Origin: Nesterenkonia alkaliphila
Lineage (GTDB): Bacteria; Actinomycetota; Actinomycetes; Actinomycetales; Micrococcaceae
DNA: 64,000 nt
Assembly (NCBI RefSeq): GCF_009758175.1
Contig: NZ_WRPM01000031.1
Coordinates: forward strand, 1-64,000
Reading direction: 5' to 3'
In this document: positions 51,145 to 60,453 of the stretch, piece by piece
Layout of the letters: each line of letters opens with the position of its first letter
Position numbering within the stretch: position 1 is the first letter of the stretch
The notes under the pieces: model-generated
What the model saw: the letters and a program-made list of their open reading frames with translations, nothing else
Database searches by the model: none
What the model was told of the DNA's origin: nothing
Made by a program: the position numbers and the translations under genes

Positions 51145-51171
51145 ATACTTGCCTGGGCAGAACACAAGTAT
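51145..51171. promoter_or_regulatory. Inverted repeat upstream of the repeat-protein gene
   Basis: ATACTTG (51145-51151) and CAAGTAT (51165-51171) are perfect 7-bp arms 13 bp apart. They lie 14 bp before the start at 51186, in the AT-richer segment after hemC. Possible operator or promoter element of the insert. Confidence 0.4.
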
Positions 51172-51185
51172 GTTGAGGGGGTTGT

Positions 51186-51581
51186 ATGAGTGCCATTGTT
51201 GCTGAGACAGTCGATCTTGACCGCGCTCGGGGGGAGATTCAGACGATTGTGGATCTTGGGCAGAGAGCTGGCATTGACTCAGCTGAGCTGCGGCAGCGTC
51301 TGAAAATCTTTTACCCAATGGTGCCCGAGCATGAGCTGGCATCAGTCATCGGCATCGAGCAGGATGAGCTTCGCGACAAAGTCTCGAAGCGAGACTACGA
51401 GGAGGCACAGGCAACCACTTCGGTGTACTTTGCTGTAGCGCGGGAGAACAACCAGAAACCCGTCAGCGTGCCCCATGCCGTACTGGATACCAAGACTGCA
51501 TGGTTAGTCGCTGTCAGGGCGGGCCTGCGGGACTATCCCGAACTGCCCGGTACGGTGCTGTGCCAGGTGCTCGCCGGTTAG
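51186..51581 (+). CDS. N-terminal part of an unrecognised, apparently frameshifted gene
   Basis: 131 residues with no family I recognise. The helical N-terminus (GIDSAELRQRLKIFYPMVPE) could be a helix-turn-helix. It starts with GGGGG five bases upstream of the ATG. It stops at TAG 51579-51581, while the next frame reads on from just that point as LAYAQEQAKRG with normal-looking coding sequence. Adding one base after the last GG restores one protein (AGLAYAQ). I infer a single gene of about 579 codons broken by a one-base deletion; a sequencing error is possible. Base composition is lower in GC than the haem genes on either side. Confidence 0.55.
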   Translation: MSAIVAETVDLDRARGEIQTIVDLGQRAGIDSAELRQRLKIFYPMVPEHELASVIGIEQDELRDKVSKRDYEEAQATTSVYFAVARENNQKPVSVPHAVLDTKTAWLVAVRAGLRDYPELPGTVLCQVLAG

Positions 51582-51634
51582 CGTACGCTCAGGAGCAGGC
51601 CAAACGTGGCGCTGAAGCAGTGCCTTCACTCTCC

Positions 51635-52924
51635 ATGCCTGCGTACAACGCACAGAGAGAGGCCTTTTTTCGCGAGGACCTGGGCCTGACAGCCCGTGAA
51701 CTGAAACAGCAGGGTGTCAGCCGTTGGCCGCTTCCGGTCACCCAAGTACGGGATAAGTTCAAGAAAGTCTGGGGCAGCGGCTATGGATGGCACCGGAGTC
51801 TCGAAAGGCTCGATCTGCGGGCCACCAAACCGGTCCGGACCACCGCCGACGAATGTCGCTTTGCTCCTCTGAAGTTCGCCCAGTGGGCGGCGGACAACGG
51901 CGAGCCGCTCAACGGCGGGAGGTACCAGGTCTGGCGGCAGACGCACACCGTGGATGAGCCGCCGACGCGCCAGACTCTGGAGCGGAACCTGGAGGCGAAG
52001 ATTGACGGGAAGACCCTCCCCAATCTCATAGAGATCGCAAGGGAAGAACTGCTTCACTCCTGTCGCGAAGCAGTATCAGAATTCTTCGAGGACCAGAAGC
52101 CCGGAGAGGACTACGATCCTGTCCTCTACGAGGGCTGGCATGCGGATCAGGCCGAGGAAGGCATTGACTACCCTCCGCGGGAGGCCGTAGAAGCGCTGGC
52201 CTCAGACGTGTGGGCGAAGAAGCGCACAAAGTGGCGTGACGAGGACGCCGTGCGGCAGGAGTGCCGCACACTGTTCCGCGAGTTCTGCCTGAGCTATCCC
52301 GAATCGGATACTCCACCCAGTAATGAGGACTACGAGACGTGGTGCGCGGGCCAAACCCTGGATATTGAGCCCCATCCGGGGCACCAGGTCGTGGAATCCT
52401 TGGGACGGGACATCCCCACGCTGTGGGAGCGTTGGCGCAGTGATGTTCAGGCAGCCTTGGAGAGCGCAGCCGAAGACTTCTTTGCCGCTGAGTCATCTAC
52501 TTCCATGCCCGCCATCGAGTCTTTCTACCAGTGGATGCGTGCAGCAGATGAGCGTCCTCCTGCCGCTGAACTGCTCTCCGCCCAGAGGTGGCGTGCCCTG
52601 TGGCGGAACTGGAGCCAGGGCGCTGGAAGCCAGGCGCGGGTAGCCCGTGAACGCTTTTTCTCCAAGGCCTGGGAAGACGGTCATAGGAAAGCCGACTACA
52701 CGACGCTGAAGCTCCCCTACGAGACTTGGCGTCAGGACCATGAAGGTGCAGACGGCGGTGCGCTGCCGCCCTGGTCACAGATAGAGGTCTACGGTGACTG
52801 GGCTGAGAAATGGCCGGAGTACCGAAAGTCCCGGCGCAACGAGAAATGGCTCCCTGCCATCATCCCGAGCCTGGTCTTCTTCCTGCTCGGCTTTGTGGTT
52901 TCGCTCGTCATACCCTGGGCTTAG
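51635..52924 (+). CDS. Tail-anchored membrane protein with W/Y repeats
   Basis: 429 residues from the first ATG of the frame; the frame is open from 51500. Five imperfect repeats of about 45-70 residues share a core of F-x(12-17)-Y-x-x-W, then 11-14 residues and PP or P. Examples are KFAQWAADNGEPLNGGRYQVW, cut here as the first, and YEGW, YETW, QRW and YETW in the others. The pattern resembles homing-endonuclease-associated HNH_repeat modules. One hydrophobic helix at the extreme C-terminus anchors the protein with the repeats in the cytoplasm. No enzymatic motif is visible. It is probably the continuation of the gene at 51186. An ADP-ribosylglycohydrolase gene follows at 74 bp. Confidence 0.6.
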   Translation: MPAYNAQREAFFREDLGLTARELKQQGVSRWPLPVTQVRDKFKKVWGSGYGWHRSLERLDLRATKPVRTTADECRFAPLKFAQWAADNGEPLNGGRYQVWRQTHTVDEPPTRQTLERNLEAKIDGKTLPNLIEIAREELLHSCREAVSEFFEDQKPGEDYDPVLYEGWHADQAEEGIDYPPREAVEALASDVWAKKRTKWRDEDAVRQECRTLFREFCLSYPESDTPPSNEDYETWCAGQTLDIEPHPGHQVVESLGRDIPTLWERWRSDVQAALESAAEDFFAAESSTSMPAIESFYQWMRAADERPPAAELLSAQRWRALWRNWSQGAGSQARVARERFFSKAWEDGHRKADYTTLKLPYETWRQDHEGADGGALPPWSQIEVYGDWAEKWPEYRKSRRNEKWLPAIIPSLVFFLLGFVVSLVIPWA

Positions 52925-52998
52925 GACAATTCAGTCTCGGTACCGGGTGACAGAGTTGTTCTCCTAGGCAATGGGAAGCAATGCTTGAGGAGGCGCTT

Positions 52999-53931
52999 AT
53001 GAAGAATCACCTGATGGGGATGTTCATCGGACTGGCAGTGGGTGATGCCCTGGGCCGCCCGATTGAGGGCAACGACCCCCGGCAGGTGCAGGGGATGGAG
53101 GATGGCGGTCCGTTCTCGCTCAGCCTTCCGGCCGGCTACTGGACCGATGACACCTCCATGGCGCTCTGCTTGAGCGACTCTCTGCTGGAGCAGGGCCGCT
53201 ATGACAGTTATGACGTGATGCAGCGCTACAGCCGGTGGGCCGCCCAGGGATACCGCAGCTCCACCGGGGTCTGCTTCGACATTGGTGGCCAGGTCCGCCG
53301 GGCGCTGGCTGACTTCGAGACTGCCCCGGAGGTCGGCGAGACCGAGCCCCGTACCGAGCGGGCCGGAAACGGGTGCATCATGCGCTTGGCTCCTGTGGTG
53401 ATTGCGGCACTGGCAGTTGGGGGCGACGTCGGGTGGCTCTCCAGGATGAGCGGGCGGGAGACGCACTACTCGGAGCTTGCCGAGCATGCCACGGAGATCT
53501 TCGGTGAGATGCTGGAACGCGCCGCGACCGCAGGAGCACAGGGCGGGCGCAAGGAGAGTATCTACCCCTCAGCAGGTACCAACCCGGAGCTTGCCCGCAG
53601 GCTGCATGCCGCGGCAGATAAGTCCGCGGAGGAGCTGACTCCCAGCGGGTTCGTGGTGGACACCTTGGAGGCGGCTCTCTGGGCGTTCATGACTGCTGAG
53701 GACTTCGCCGCCGGGGCGCTGAAGGCGGTGAACCTGGGCGGGGACGCTGACACCATCGGCGCTGTCTATGGCCAGCTGGCCGGCGCCTACTACGGCCTCA
53801 CCGAGATTCCTGCCGAATGGCGCGGCGACCTTCACGACTACGAGGAACTGCTCCGAGTCGCCGAGGCGCTGGCCTCTCTGGGTAGTCTCAGCGCGCCCAG
53901 AACCCGCTTCGCCGAGGACAACCCCCGGTAG
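52999..53931 (+). CDS. ADP-ribosylglycohydrolase family protein
   Basis: A 310-residue protein. GLAVGDALGRPIEGND opens the fold and WTDDTSMALCLSDSLLE contains the first metal cluster. GNGCIMRLAPVV and NLGGDADTIGAVYGQLAGAY supply the second set of Asp ligands. Two Mg ions would cleave ADP-ribose from protein, DNA or small molecules. GAGGAGG lies seven bases ahead of the ATG at 52999; an ATG six codons upstream is less likely. It is inserted, with the repeat-protein gene, between hemC and hemD. Its stop codon is the start of the hemD -10 box. Confidence 0.88.
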   Translation: MKNHLMGMFIGLAVGDALGRPIEGNDPRQVQGMEDGGPFSLSLPAGYWTDDTSMALCLSDSLLEQGRYDSYDVMQRYSRWAAQGYRSSTGVCFDIGGQVRRALADFETAPEVGETEPRTERAGNGCIMRLAPVVIAALAVGGDVGWLSRMSGRETHYSELAEHATEIFGEMLERAATAGAQGGRKESIYPSAGTNPELARRLHAAADKSAEELTPSGFVVDTLEAALWAFMTAEDFAAGALKAVNLGGDADTIGAVYGQLAGAYYGLTEIPAEWRGDLHDYEELLRVAEALASLGSLSAPRTRFAEDNPR

Positions 53932-53940
53932 CCTGAGGTG

Positions 53941-54645
53941 GTGCGCATTATCCTGACCCGAGCTGCTGAGGCCGCCGGAGCACTGGAGTCTGGCCTGCAT
54001 GAGGCAGGGCATGAGGTGCTGCACCTGCCCCTGACCCAGCAGGTACCGGTACAGGATTCCGGACAGCTCACCACGGCGCTCGCAGACCTCCATGCCGGGA
54101 GGTTCAGCTGGCTGCTGCTCACCAGCGGGAACACTGTGCGGTTCCTCAGCCGGGCCGGCTGGGACGGGAGCCTGCCGGAGCAGACGCGGATCGGCGTGGT
54201 CGGACCTGGGACTGCCCGGACTCTGGAGCATCTCACAGGACTTGCCAGCCCATGGCGGCCCCGGCAGTACAGTGCTGCCGGGATTCTGACCGAGCTCCCG
54301 CCCCCGGCGGCCCAGGATCGAGTGCTGCTTCCCCAGTCAGCCCGGGCCCGGCCTGCCCTTGCGGAGGGTCTCCTCGAGCGCGGCTGGCAGGTCACTCAGG
54401 TCTCCGTCTATGACACTGTGCCCGTGGAATGCCCGGATGTGGGCACCCTCCGCTGCGGCGACGTCGTACTGGTCACCAGTTCCAGTGCTGCTGAAGTATG
54501 GGCGGGCCTGGCAACGCCTGAGGTCACCGTTCTGGCCATTGGCCAGCCCACCGCTGAGACCCTCCGGCGGCTGAGCAGGCCGGCCGCCGCCGTCCTCCCC
54601 GAACCTACCGCGGCAGGGGTGCTCGAGGTTCTCAGCAGACCCTAG
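53941..54645 (+). CDS. hemD: Uroporphyrinogen-III synthase
   Basis: A 234-residue protein of the weakly conserved HemD fold. [18 protein letters not shown] opens domain 1, FSWLLLTSGNTVRFL and GVVGPGTARTLE lie in the middle, and DVVLVTSSSAAEVWAGL near the end. These match the usual landmarks. TAGCCT (53929-53934), whose TAG is the stop of the previous gene, is followed by six bases and GTG 53941. It is therefore likely leaderless with its own promoter, which would uncouple it from the insert. A GTG three bases upstream is the alternative start. Confidence 0.88.
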   Translation: MRIILTRAAEAAGALESGLHEAGHEVLHLPLTQQVPVQDSGQLTTALADLHAGRFSWLLLTSGNTVRFLSRAGWDGSLPEQTRIGVVGPGTARTLEHLTGLASPWRPRQYSAAGILTELPPPAAQDRVLLPQSARARPALAEGLLERGWQVTQVSVYDTVPVECPDVGTLRCGDVVLVTSSSAAEVWAGLATPEVTVLAIGQPTAETLRRLSRPAAAVLPEPTAAGVLEVLSRP

Positions 54646-54660
54646 GATGCGCGGGCCTCC

Positions 54661-56727
54661 TCAGACGAGATCCCGAGGGATACTGCGCTCCCTGTTCTGC
54701 GAGTACACCCTGGGGCTTCCCTGCTGCTCGTCCAGCTCGTAGGCATCGAGCTGGGCGTTGATGAGAAAGTGCTCCCGGGTGGAGGTCAGCACAGTACGAG
54801 TCACGACTTCCACCCGCCAGTCATCGCCTCGCTCCAGTCTGCGGACAGTGCGCGTCTCACCTCGAACCGAATTCACATCGTTCCAGCGGAAGCTGTACCA
54901 CTCTCGGGTGTCCCGGTGGATCACGGTGCCGGTGTCTTCGATCCGGAAGGAGCCCTGGTCGTTGATGATCTCCAGCGTGGAGACATCAGTGGCCAAGTCT
55001 CTGGTGACCTGCCAGGACTGGGTCCCGGGCGAGAGGGTGGTGATCTCCTCCTCCGGGGTTGCCTCGGGCGGGCCGAGGGGTCTGAGGCCCTCATCCTCGG
55101 CACGTGGCTGGCGCACCGGCAGGTAGAGTGCGCTGCCTGTGGTCTTGACCGTCACCATCGCAGGCTCGGGGGCCGGCCAAATGAGCGGCCAGTACGAGGT
55201 GGAGATGGAGATGCGCAGGCGATGTCCGGCAGGAAAGGACTGTGCGACGCCGTTGAGCTGAACCTCCACGTGGTAGGTTCGGCCGGGCTCCAGGGGCTCA
55301 GGGTGCTCACTGTCCTCCCGGTGGGTCAGGTTCAGCACCCCGTAGGTGACGCGTGTGGCTTCCCCGTTCGGTGCGACATCGGAGAGACGCACTGCCACTT
55401 GGGCCACCGGCCGGTCCGCTGAGACCTCCAGCGCCACACGAGGCAGACCGAGGATCTCCGTGGTCTCTTCAAGCGGGCTGGTTTCGAATACCAGCGCTCC
55501 GCCGGCCTCTTCGCGCTGGTCATAGGGCAGGTCCGGCACGGCCGAGTAGGAGGCCCATTTCCCGGCGAACATGCCTACGCTCAGCGGGGACTGGATGCTC
55601 AGCTCCTCAGCCGCGGACTCCCCAGGATCACCAACGGGGTCATCGGTCTGACCGCTGGGCACCAGATGGTGGGCGGTGAACCGGTACTCGCGCTCTTCGA
55701 TCCCCGGCGCAGGCCAACTCTGCTCGGCGACCCAGCGGCCGGGCCGCTCAGCGTAGGAAGCGCTGGGCGGGACGCTGTCCTGCATCCACGCCCGCAGCAT
55801 CGGCTCCTGTTCCACACCGGTGTCGAGACCCTTGAGCCAGTGGTCCCACCAGCGCACCATCTCCTTCAGGAAGCCGACAGCTGGTCCTGGCACACCGAGA
55901 TGGGGGTAGCGGTGTCCCCATGGGCCGATCAGGCCCTTGCGGGGGACGTCCAGATTCTCCAACAGCCGGAAGATTGCGTTGGTGTAGCCATCAGCCCAAC
56001 CACCCACAGTCATTACCGGGCATTTCACCTGGGTGTAGTCCTCACAGACCGAGGCCGGCTTCCAGTAGTCGTCGCGGCGTTGGTGCTGCAGCCAGGTCTC
56101 CAGCCACAGACCGCTTCCTTCAAGCCGCTGATGCCACATCTGGCGCCAGCGGTCTCCTACCACAGCCGGGTCAGGGGGCATGCTGTTGAAGGCAAACATG
56201 ACTGTGGCCTCGGAGAGGTTGTCGCCCAGGAGGCACCCGCCCATGTAGTGCATATTGTCCACGTAGAGGTCGTCGGTGGCTGAGGCGCTGATCACCGCTT
56301 TCACAGCGGGCGGGCCGAACGCCGCCATCTGGAGGCTGTTGAAGCCGCCCCAGGAAATGCCCATCATCCCGACACTGCCATCACACCAGGGCTGCTCTGC
56401 GAGCCAGTTGATGACGTCAGTGGCGTCCTCATGCTCCTGTGGGCGGTACTCATCCACCATGACTCCGTCAGAGTCACCACTGCCGCGAAGGTCCACCCGG
56501 ACACAGACGTAGCCGTGTCCAGCCATATAGGGGTGCAGGCTCGCATCCCGACCACGCGTGGCATCACGTTTCCGGTACGGGATGTACTCCAGGACCGCCG
56601 GCACCGGGTGCTCGAGAGCATCGGCGGGCATCCAAACCCGCGCGGCGACGCGTTGACCACCCCGTAACGGGATGAAGACGTTCTCAATGGTCTCTACAGC
56701 GTGGGGCAATTCGTCTACAGTCGTCAT
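54661..56727 (-). CDS. CocE/NonD family alpha/beta hydrolase (peptidase S15 type)
   Basis: A 688-residue hydrolase. The nucleophile elbow is MMGISWGGFNSLQMA (Ser about residue 126). The acid lies in GGWADGYTNA and the His in GPWGHRYPHLG. An X-Pro-peptidase-type C-terminal jelly roll carries PAGHRLRISISTSYWPLIWP. The family cleaves amide or ester bonds of acylated amino compounds. There is no signal peptide, so it acts in the cytoplasm. It overlaps the upstream ATP-grasp gene by one base. Both lie between hemD and hemB, in opposite orientation to the haem genes. Confidence 0.83.
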   Translation of the reverse strand: MTTVDELPHAVETIENVFIPLRGGQRVAARVWMPADALEHPVPAVLEYIPYRKRDATRGRDASLHPYMAGHGYVCVRVDLRGSGDSDGVMVDEYRPQEHEDATDVINWLAEQPWCDGSVGMMGISWGGFNSLQMAAFGPPAVKAVISASATDDLYVDNMHYMGGCLLGDNLSEATVMFAFNSMPPDPAVVGDRWRQMWHQRLEGSGLWLETWLQHQRRDDYWKPASVCEDYTQVKCPVMTVGGWADGYTNAIFRLLENLDVPRKGLIGPWGHRYPHLGVPGPAVGFLKEMVRWWDHWLKGLDTGVEQEPMLRAWMQDSVPPSASYAERPGRWVAEQSWPAPGIEEREYRFTAHHLVPSGQTDDPVGDPGESAAEELSIQSPLSVGMFAGKWASYSAVPDLPYDQREEAGGALVFETSPLEETTEILGLPRVALEVSADRPVAQVAVRLSDVAPNGEATRVTYGVLNLTHREDSEHPEPLEPGRTYHVEVQLNGVAQSFPAGHRLRISISTSYWPLIWPAPEPAMVTVKTTGSALYLPVRQPRAEDEGLRPLGPPEATPEEEITTLSPGTQSWQVTRDLATDVSTLEIINDQGSFRIEDTGTVIHRDTREWYSFRWNDVNSVRGETRTVRRLERGDDWRVEVVTRTVLTSTREHFLINAQLDAYELDEQQGSPRVYSQNRERSIPRDLV

Positions 56728-58007
56728 TACTCGTCTTCTACGGGGTCGAACTCGAAGGTCAGAATCTGAAGCGCCTGCTGAAACTTAGCTGCCAGCTCAT
56801 CGCGATTCTCGGCACCGAGGTACAGATCGCCCAGTCTGAACCGGTAACTGTCCTGGTGCGGAAGCTCGGACAGCTGATCCCCTGGGGCGACGTCGATGCT
56901 CACCTTTGTGCCGGCGATGCTGCGCTCCACCTCGGCGATCTCCTCCTGGTCCGGCACTCGCCGGACGATGCCGTCGGTCTCACGGGTGATGCGCCATTGG
57001 GCTGCCACTTTGAATGGGCCCTCATGGCGGGGCATGTGGGGAGTCTCCCCGAGGGCGACGTCGATAGCGACCTCGTGGTTGGAGGTGCCGTCGACCTTGA
57101 GAAACAGATCGCTGTGAGACTGAGAGATCCTGGTGTTGACCTCGATCAGCCGCAGCCGGTCGGTCTGCTCATCCCACATGTACTCGGCGTTGAACGCGCC
57201 GTTGTCGAATCCGATGTGCCGCAGCAGCCGCTCGGTGGTCTCGACTATCTTCTGCTGAACTTCGGGTGGGACGGAGGCAGCCGGGTAGTCCAACCGCTCC
57301 AGGCTCCTACCGGTGGGATCCTTCAGCATATCCACCACACCATGGACGCTGAACTGACCCTGAGTCACGACCCCCTCCGGCTCAACCTGGATACCCGTGA
57401 CGATTTCCTCGGCTAGGCATGTGTTGCCATCAGCTCCACGGAGCTGCTCCGGCAGGTCGACCCGGCTCAGCACCTGATTGAACGCATCGCCAATATCGGT
57501 GATCTCCTGCCGGATCTCGGCAACGGCGTGCCGGAAGTCCTCCTCATTGCGGACCTGGAACCCCAGGCTGGAGGAATGGGCCTTCACGGGCTTGACCCAG
57601 CACGGGAAGGGCAGGTCGATGCTGTCCAGGGCGTCATCGTCGAAGGGGTCGAAAGCGGCGAATCCGGGGACCACCTCGGGGACTGCCTCACGCTGCATCA
57701 GACGACTCCAATACTTGTGTTCGCACTGGAGCATACTGGTCAACGTCGGTGCAGGTATACCTCGTTCCTGGGCCAGGATCGGTGCGAGCATCGAGCTTGG
57801 AAAATCCCAATGACACACGATGGCGTCCACCGAGCCGCCGAACTCATCGAGTTCAGCGCGGGCCCGGCGCAGCAGATCGTCGAAGTCATGGTTTGTCTCC
57901 ACGACCAAGGTTTTGTGGTCCAGAAGCGGATGAAACCTGAAACGATCGGCTCCCCTCACGCTCTCCAGTTCTTCGCGGTGCGGTTCCGTGAGGCCAAGGA
58001 CAAACAC
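56727..58007 (-). CDS. ATP-grasp domain ligase
   Basis: A 426-residue ATP-grasp protein. An N-terminal preATP-grasp fold covers about residues 1-100. PFPCWVKPVKAHSSSLGFQV is the ATP-site strand and loop, and VEPEGVVTQGQFSVHGVVDM the lid. RLIEVNTRISQSHSDLFLKV is the metal-binding signature with Glu and Asn. It should join a carboxylate to an amine or thiol with ATP. The start is uncertain: GTG 58007 lacks a ribosome site, and plausible coding (SATQARN) extends upstream without ATG. It is paired with the CocE-type hydrolase, suggesting synthesis and hydrolysis of the same amide. Confidence 0.75.
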   Translation of the reverse strand: MFVLGLTEPHREELESVRGADRFRFHPLLDHKTLVVETNHDFDDLLRRARAELDEFGGSVDAIVCHWDFPSSMLAPILAQERGIPAPTLTSMLQCEHKYWSRLMQREAVPEVVPGFAAFDPFDDDALDSIDLPFPCWVKPVKAHSSSLGFQVRNEEDFRHAVAEIRQEITDIGDAFNQVLSRVDLPEQLRGADGNTCLAEEIVTGIQVEPEGVVTQGQFSVHGVVDMLKDPTGRSLERLDYPAASVPPEVQQKIVETTERLLRHIGFDNGAFNAEYMWDEQTDRLRLIEVNTRISQSHSDLFLKVDGTSNHEVAIDVALGETPHMPRHEGPFKVAAQWRITRETDGIVRRVPDQEEIAEVERSIAGTKVSIDVAPGDQLSELPHQDSYRFRLGDLYLGAENRDELAAKFQQALQILTFEFDPVEDE

Positions 58008-58151
58008 ATTGCGGGCTTGAGTAGCTGAATCGCTCAGACTCGCACGCTAACAGCGCGATCCGGACTGCTGCCTTAACGGATTCTGGGCAATACCTGCATG
58101 CATATCAACCCAGCAGTTCTGCGGGTTACTCCCTGCAATAGACTGTTGGTC

Positions 58152-59132
58152 GTGACTTTCCCCCACTCCCGTCCCCGCCGGCTGCGCAGGACTCCTGCGC
58201 TGCGCCGTCTGGTGGCTGAGACCCGACTGCACCCTGCAGACTTCATCCTCCCGGTCTTCGTCCGGGAAGGGCTGACCGAACCGGCGCCGATCACCTCCAT
58301 GCCTGGGGTGGTTCAGCACACTGAAAAGAGTCTGCTGAGCACCGCCGAAGAGGCTTCCCAGCTGGGCCTGGGCGGGATCATGCTCTTCGGCATTCCCGCC
58401 CAGCGCGACCCGCACGGCTCGGCCGGACTGGACCCGGAGGGCATCCTCAACCGCAGCATCCGCGCGGTGAAGGAGCAGGTGGGGGAGTCGCTGCCGGTGA
58501 TGAGCGACCTCTGCCTGGATGAGTTCACCGATCACGGACACTGCGGGGTGCTCAACCCTGCCGGGGAGGTGGACAATGACGCCACCCTGGAGATCTACGG
58601 GCAGATGGGCGCCGCGCAGGCCCAGGCAGGAGCAGATGTCGTGGCACCCTCGGGCATGATGGACGGGCAGGTGGCAGTGATCCGGGAAGCGCTCGACGCC
58701 GCCGGCCACCACCACGTGCCCATCCTCGCCTATGCGGCCAAGTACGCCTCTGGCTTCTACGGCCCCTTCCGGGAGGCCGTGGACTCCCAGCTGACCGGAG
58801 ACCGCCGCCAGTACCAGATGGACCCGGCCAACCGCACCGAGGCGCTGCGCGAAGTCGAACTCGACCTGGCCGAGGGCGCCGATATGGTGATGGTCAAACC
58901 CGCCAGCGCCTACTTGGACATCCTCTCCGACGTGGCCGGGATCAGTGACGTGCCGGTCTCCGCCTATCAGGTCTCCGGGGAGTACGCCATGATTGAGGCC
59001 GCCGCCGCCAAGGGTTGGATCGACCGCAGGATGGTGGTTCTGGAGTCCCTGATGGCGATTCGCCGCGCCGGGGCCACCAATGTGCTGACGTATTACGCCG
59101 CCGAGGCAGCCCGCTGGCTGCAGAAGGACTGA
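58152..59132 (+). CDS. hemB: Delta-aminolevulinic acid dehydratase
   Basis: A 326-residue porphobilinogen synthase. [16 protein letters not shown] is the metal-site loop, with the middle Cys of the zinc type replaced by Asp. [16 protein letters not shown] and [20 protein letters not shown] contain the first site, and [13 protein letters not shown] the Schiff-base Lys. I start at the GTG at 58152, seven bases after TAGACT (leaderless). The open frame extends upstream to 58098 through the promoter. It is followed 7 bp later by hemL. Confidence 0.93.
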   Translation: MTFPHSRPRRLRRTPALRRLVAETRLHPADFILPVFVREGLTEPAPITSMPGVVQHTEKSLLSTAEEASQLGLGGIMLFGIPAQRDPHGSAGLDPEGILNRSIRAVKEQVGESLPVMSDLCLDEFTDHGHCGVLNPAGEVDNDATLEIYGQMGAAQAQAGADVVAPSGMMDGQVAVIREALDAAGHHHVPILAYAAKYASGFYGPFREAVDSQLTGDRRQYQMDPANRTEALREVELDLAEGADMVMVKPASAYLDILSDVAGISDVPVSAYQVSGEYAMIEAAAAKGWIDRRMVVLESLMAIRRAGATNVLTYYAAEAARWLQKD

Positions 59133-59139
59133 GCCTCCG

Positions 59140-60444
59140 ATGACCACCAACCAGGACCTGTTCACCGCCGCCCAGAACCTGATGCCCGGGGGTGTGAACT
59201 CCCCGGTGCGGGCTTTCGGCTCCGTGGGCGGCGTCCCTGTCTCAATGGTCGCCGGAAACGGCCCTTATCTCACTGACGCTGAGGGCAAGGAGTATGTGGA
59301 CCTGGTCGGTTCCTGGGGGCCGGCACTCTTGGGCCACAGCCACCCGGCGGTGCTCGAGGCTGTTCGCGCTGCGGTGGACAAAGGGCTCGGCTTTGGGACC
59401 TCCCACCCCGCAGAGGCGCAATTGGCTCAACTGGTGCGCTCCCGGGTTCCCGGAGCCGAGATGATCCGCATGGTGTCCACCGGCACCGAGGCCACCATGA
59501 CCGCCATCCGCTTAGCCCGGGGTGCCACCGGAAAGAACCTGGCGGTGAAATTCGCCGGCTGCTACCACGGGCACTCCGACGGACTGCTGGCCGCAGCCGG
59601 CTCAGGGGTCGCCACATTGGGCCTGCCCGGCTCGGCCGGCGTCACCCAGGCGCAGGCCTCCGAGACCATCGTGATCGAATACAACGACCGTTCGGCCCTC
59701 CAGACCGTCTTCGCCGAGCATGGCGAGGACATCGCCGCTGTCATCACCGAGGCCACGCCCGCCAATATGGGGGTGGTCCCCCCGGAGGCCGGGTTCAACC
59801 AGCTGATCCGCAGCCTCACCGAGGCACATGGTGCCCTGATGATCTTCGACGAGGTGATGACCGGGTTCCGCATCACTGAGGCCGGCTACTGGGGCGCTTC
59901 CGGCCGCGAAGAGGGCTGGGAACCGGACCTATTCACCTTCGGCAAAGTGATCGGCGGCGGGCTGCCGACTGCCGCAGTAGCAGGGCGCCGCGAGATCATG
60001 GAGCAGCTGGCCCCCACCGGTCCCGTCTACCACGCCGGCACCCTCTCGGGGAATCCGGTGGCCATGGCTGCCGGGGTGGCCACTCTCCAGCATGCTACCG
60101 CCGAGGTCTACCAACACATCGATGCCAAAGCCCAGGTGGTGACCGACGCCCTGGCCGCAGCGCTGAGCGACGCAGGGGTGGACCACACCATCCAGAAGGT
60201 CGGAAACCTGTTCTCGGTGGCGTTCGGCACCAGCCAGAGCGGTGTGCACAACTACTCGCAGGCCCAGGCGCAGGAGACCTTCCGCTACGGTCCGTTCTTC
60301 CACACCATGCTGGAGGCCGGCGTGTACCTGCCGCCCAGTGTGTTTGAGGCCTGGTTCCTCTCGGCTGCTCATGACGACGCCGCTGTCGAGCGGATTCTCT
60401 CCGCGCTTCCCGCAGCTGCCCGGGCCGCCGCAGAAGCCTCCTGA
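59140..60444 (+). CDS. hemL: Glutamate-1-semialdehyde 2,1-aminomutase
   Basis: A 434-residue PLP enzyme. [20 protein letters not shown] is the start motif, and [20 protein letters not shown] the cofactor phosphate region. [14 protein letters not shown] carries the PLP Asp, and [16 protein letters not shown] the Schiff-base Lys. It makes 5-aminolevulinate from the HemA product. It is the last haem gene of the cluster and converges on the envelope-type gene at 60454 with 9 bp between stops. Confidence 0.95.
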   Translation: MTTNQDLFTAAQNLMPGGVNSPVRAFGSVGGVPVSMVAGNGPYLTDAEGKEYVDLVGSWGPALLGHSHPAVLEAVRAAVDKGLGFGTSHPAEAQLAQLVRSRVPGAEMIRMVSTGTEATMTAIRLARGATGKNLAVKFAGCYHGHSDGLLAAAGSGVATLGLPGSAGVTQAQASETIVIEYNDRSALQTVFAEHGEDIAAVITEATPANMGVVPPEAGFNQLIRSLTEAHGALMIFDEVMTGFRITEAGYWGASGREEGWEPDLFTFGKVIGGGLPTAAVAGRREIMEQLAPTGPVYHAGTLSGNPVAMAAGVATLQHATAEVYQHIDAKAQVVTDALAAALSDAGVDHTIQKVGNLFSVAFGTSQSGVHNYSQAQAQETFRYGPFFHTMLEAGVYLPPSVFEAWFLSAAHDDAAVERILSALPAAARAAAEAS

Positions 60445-60453
60445 GCGGGCAGC

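Noticed and set aside
51540-51600. Programmed -1 frameshift joining the two ORFs
   Set aside because: No X-XXY-YYZ slippery heptamer is present near 51579; a simple one-base deletion or sequencing error fits better.
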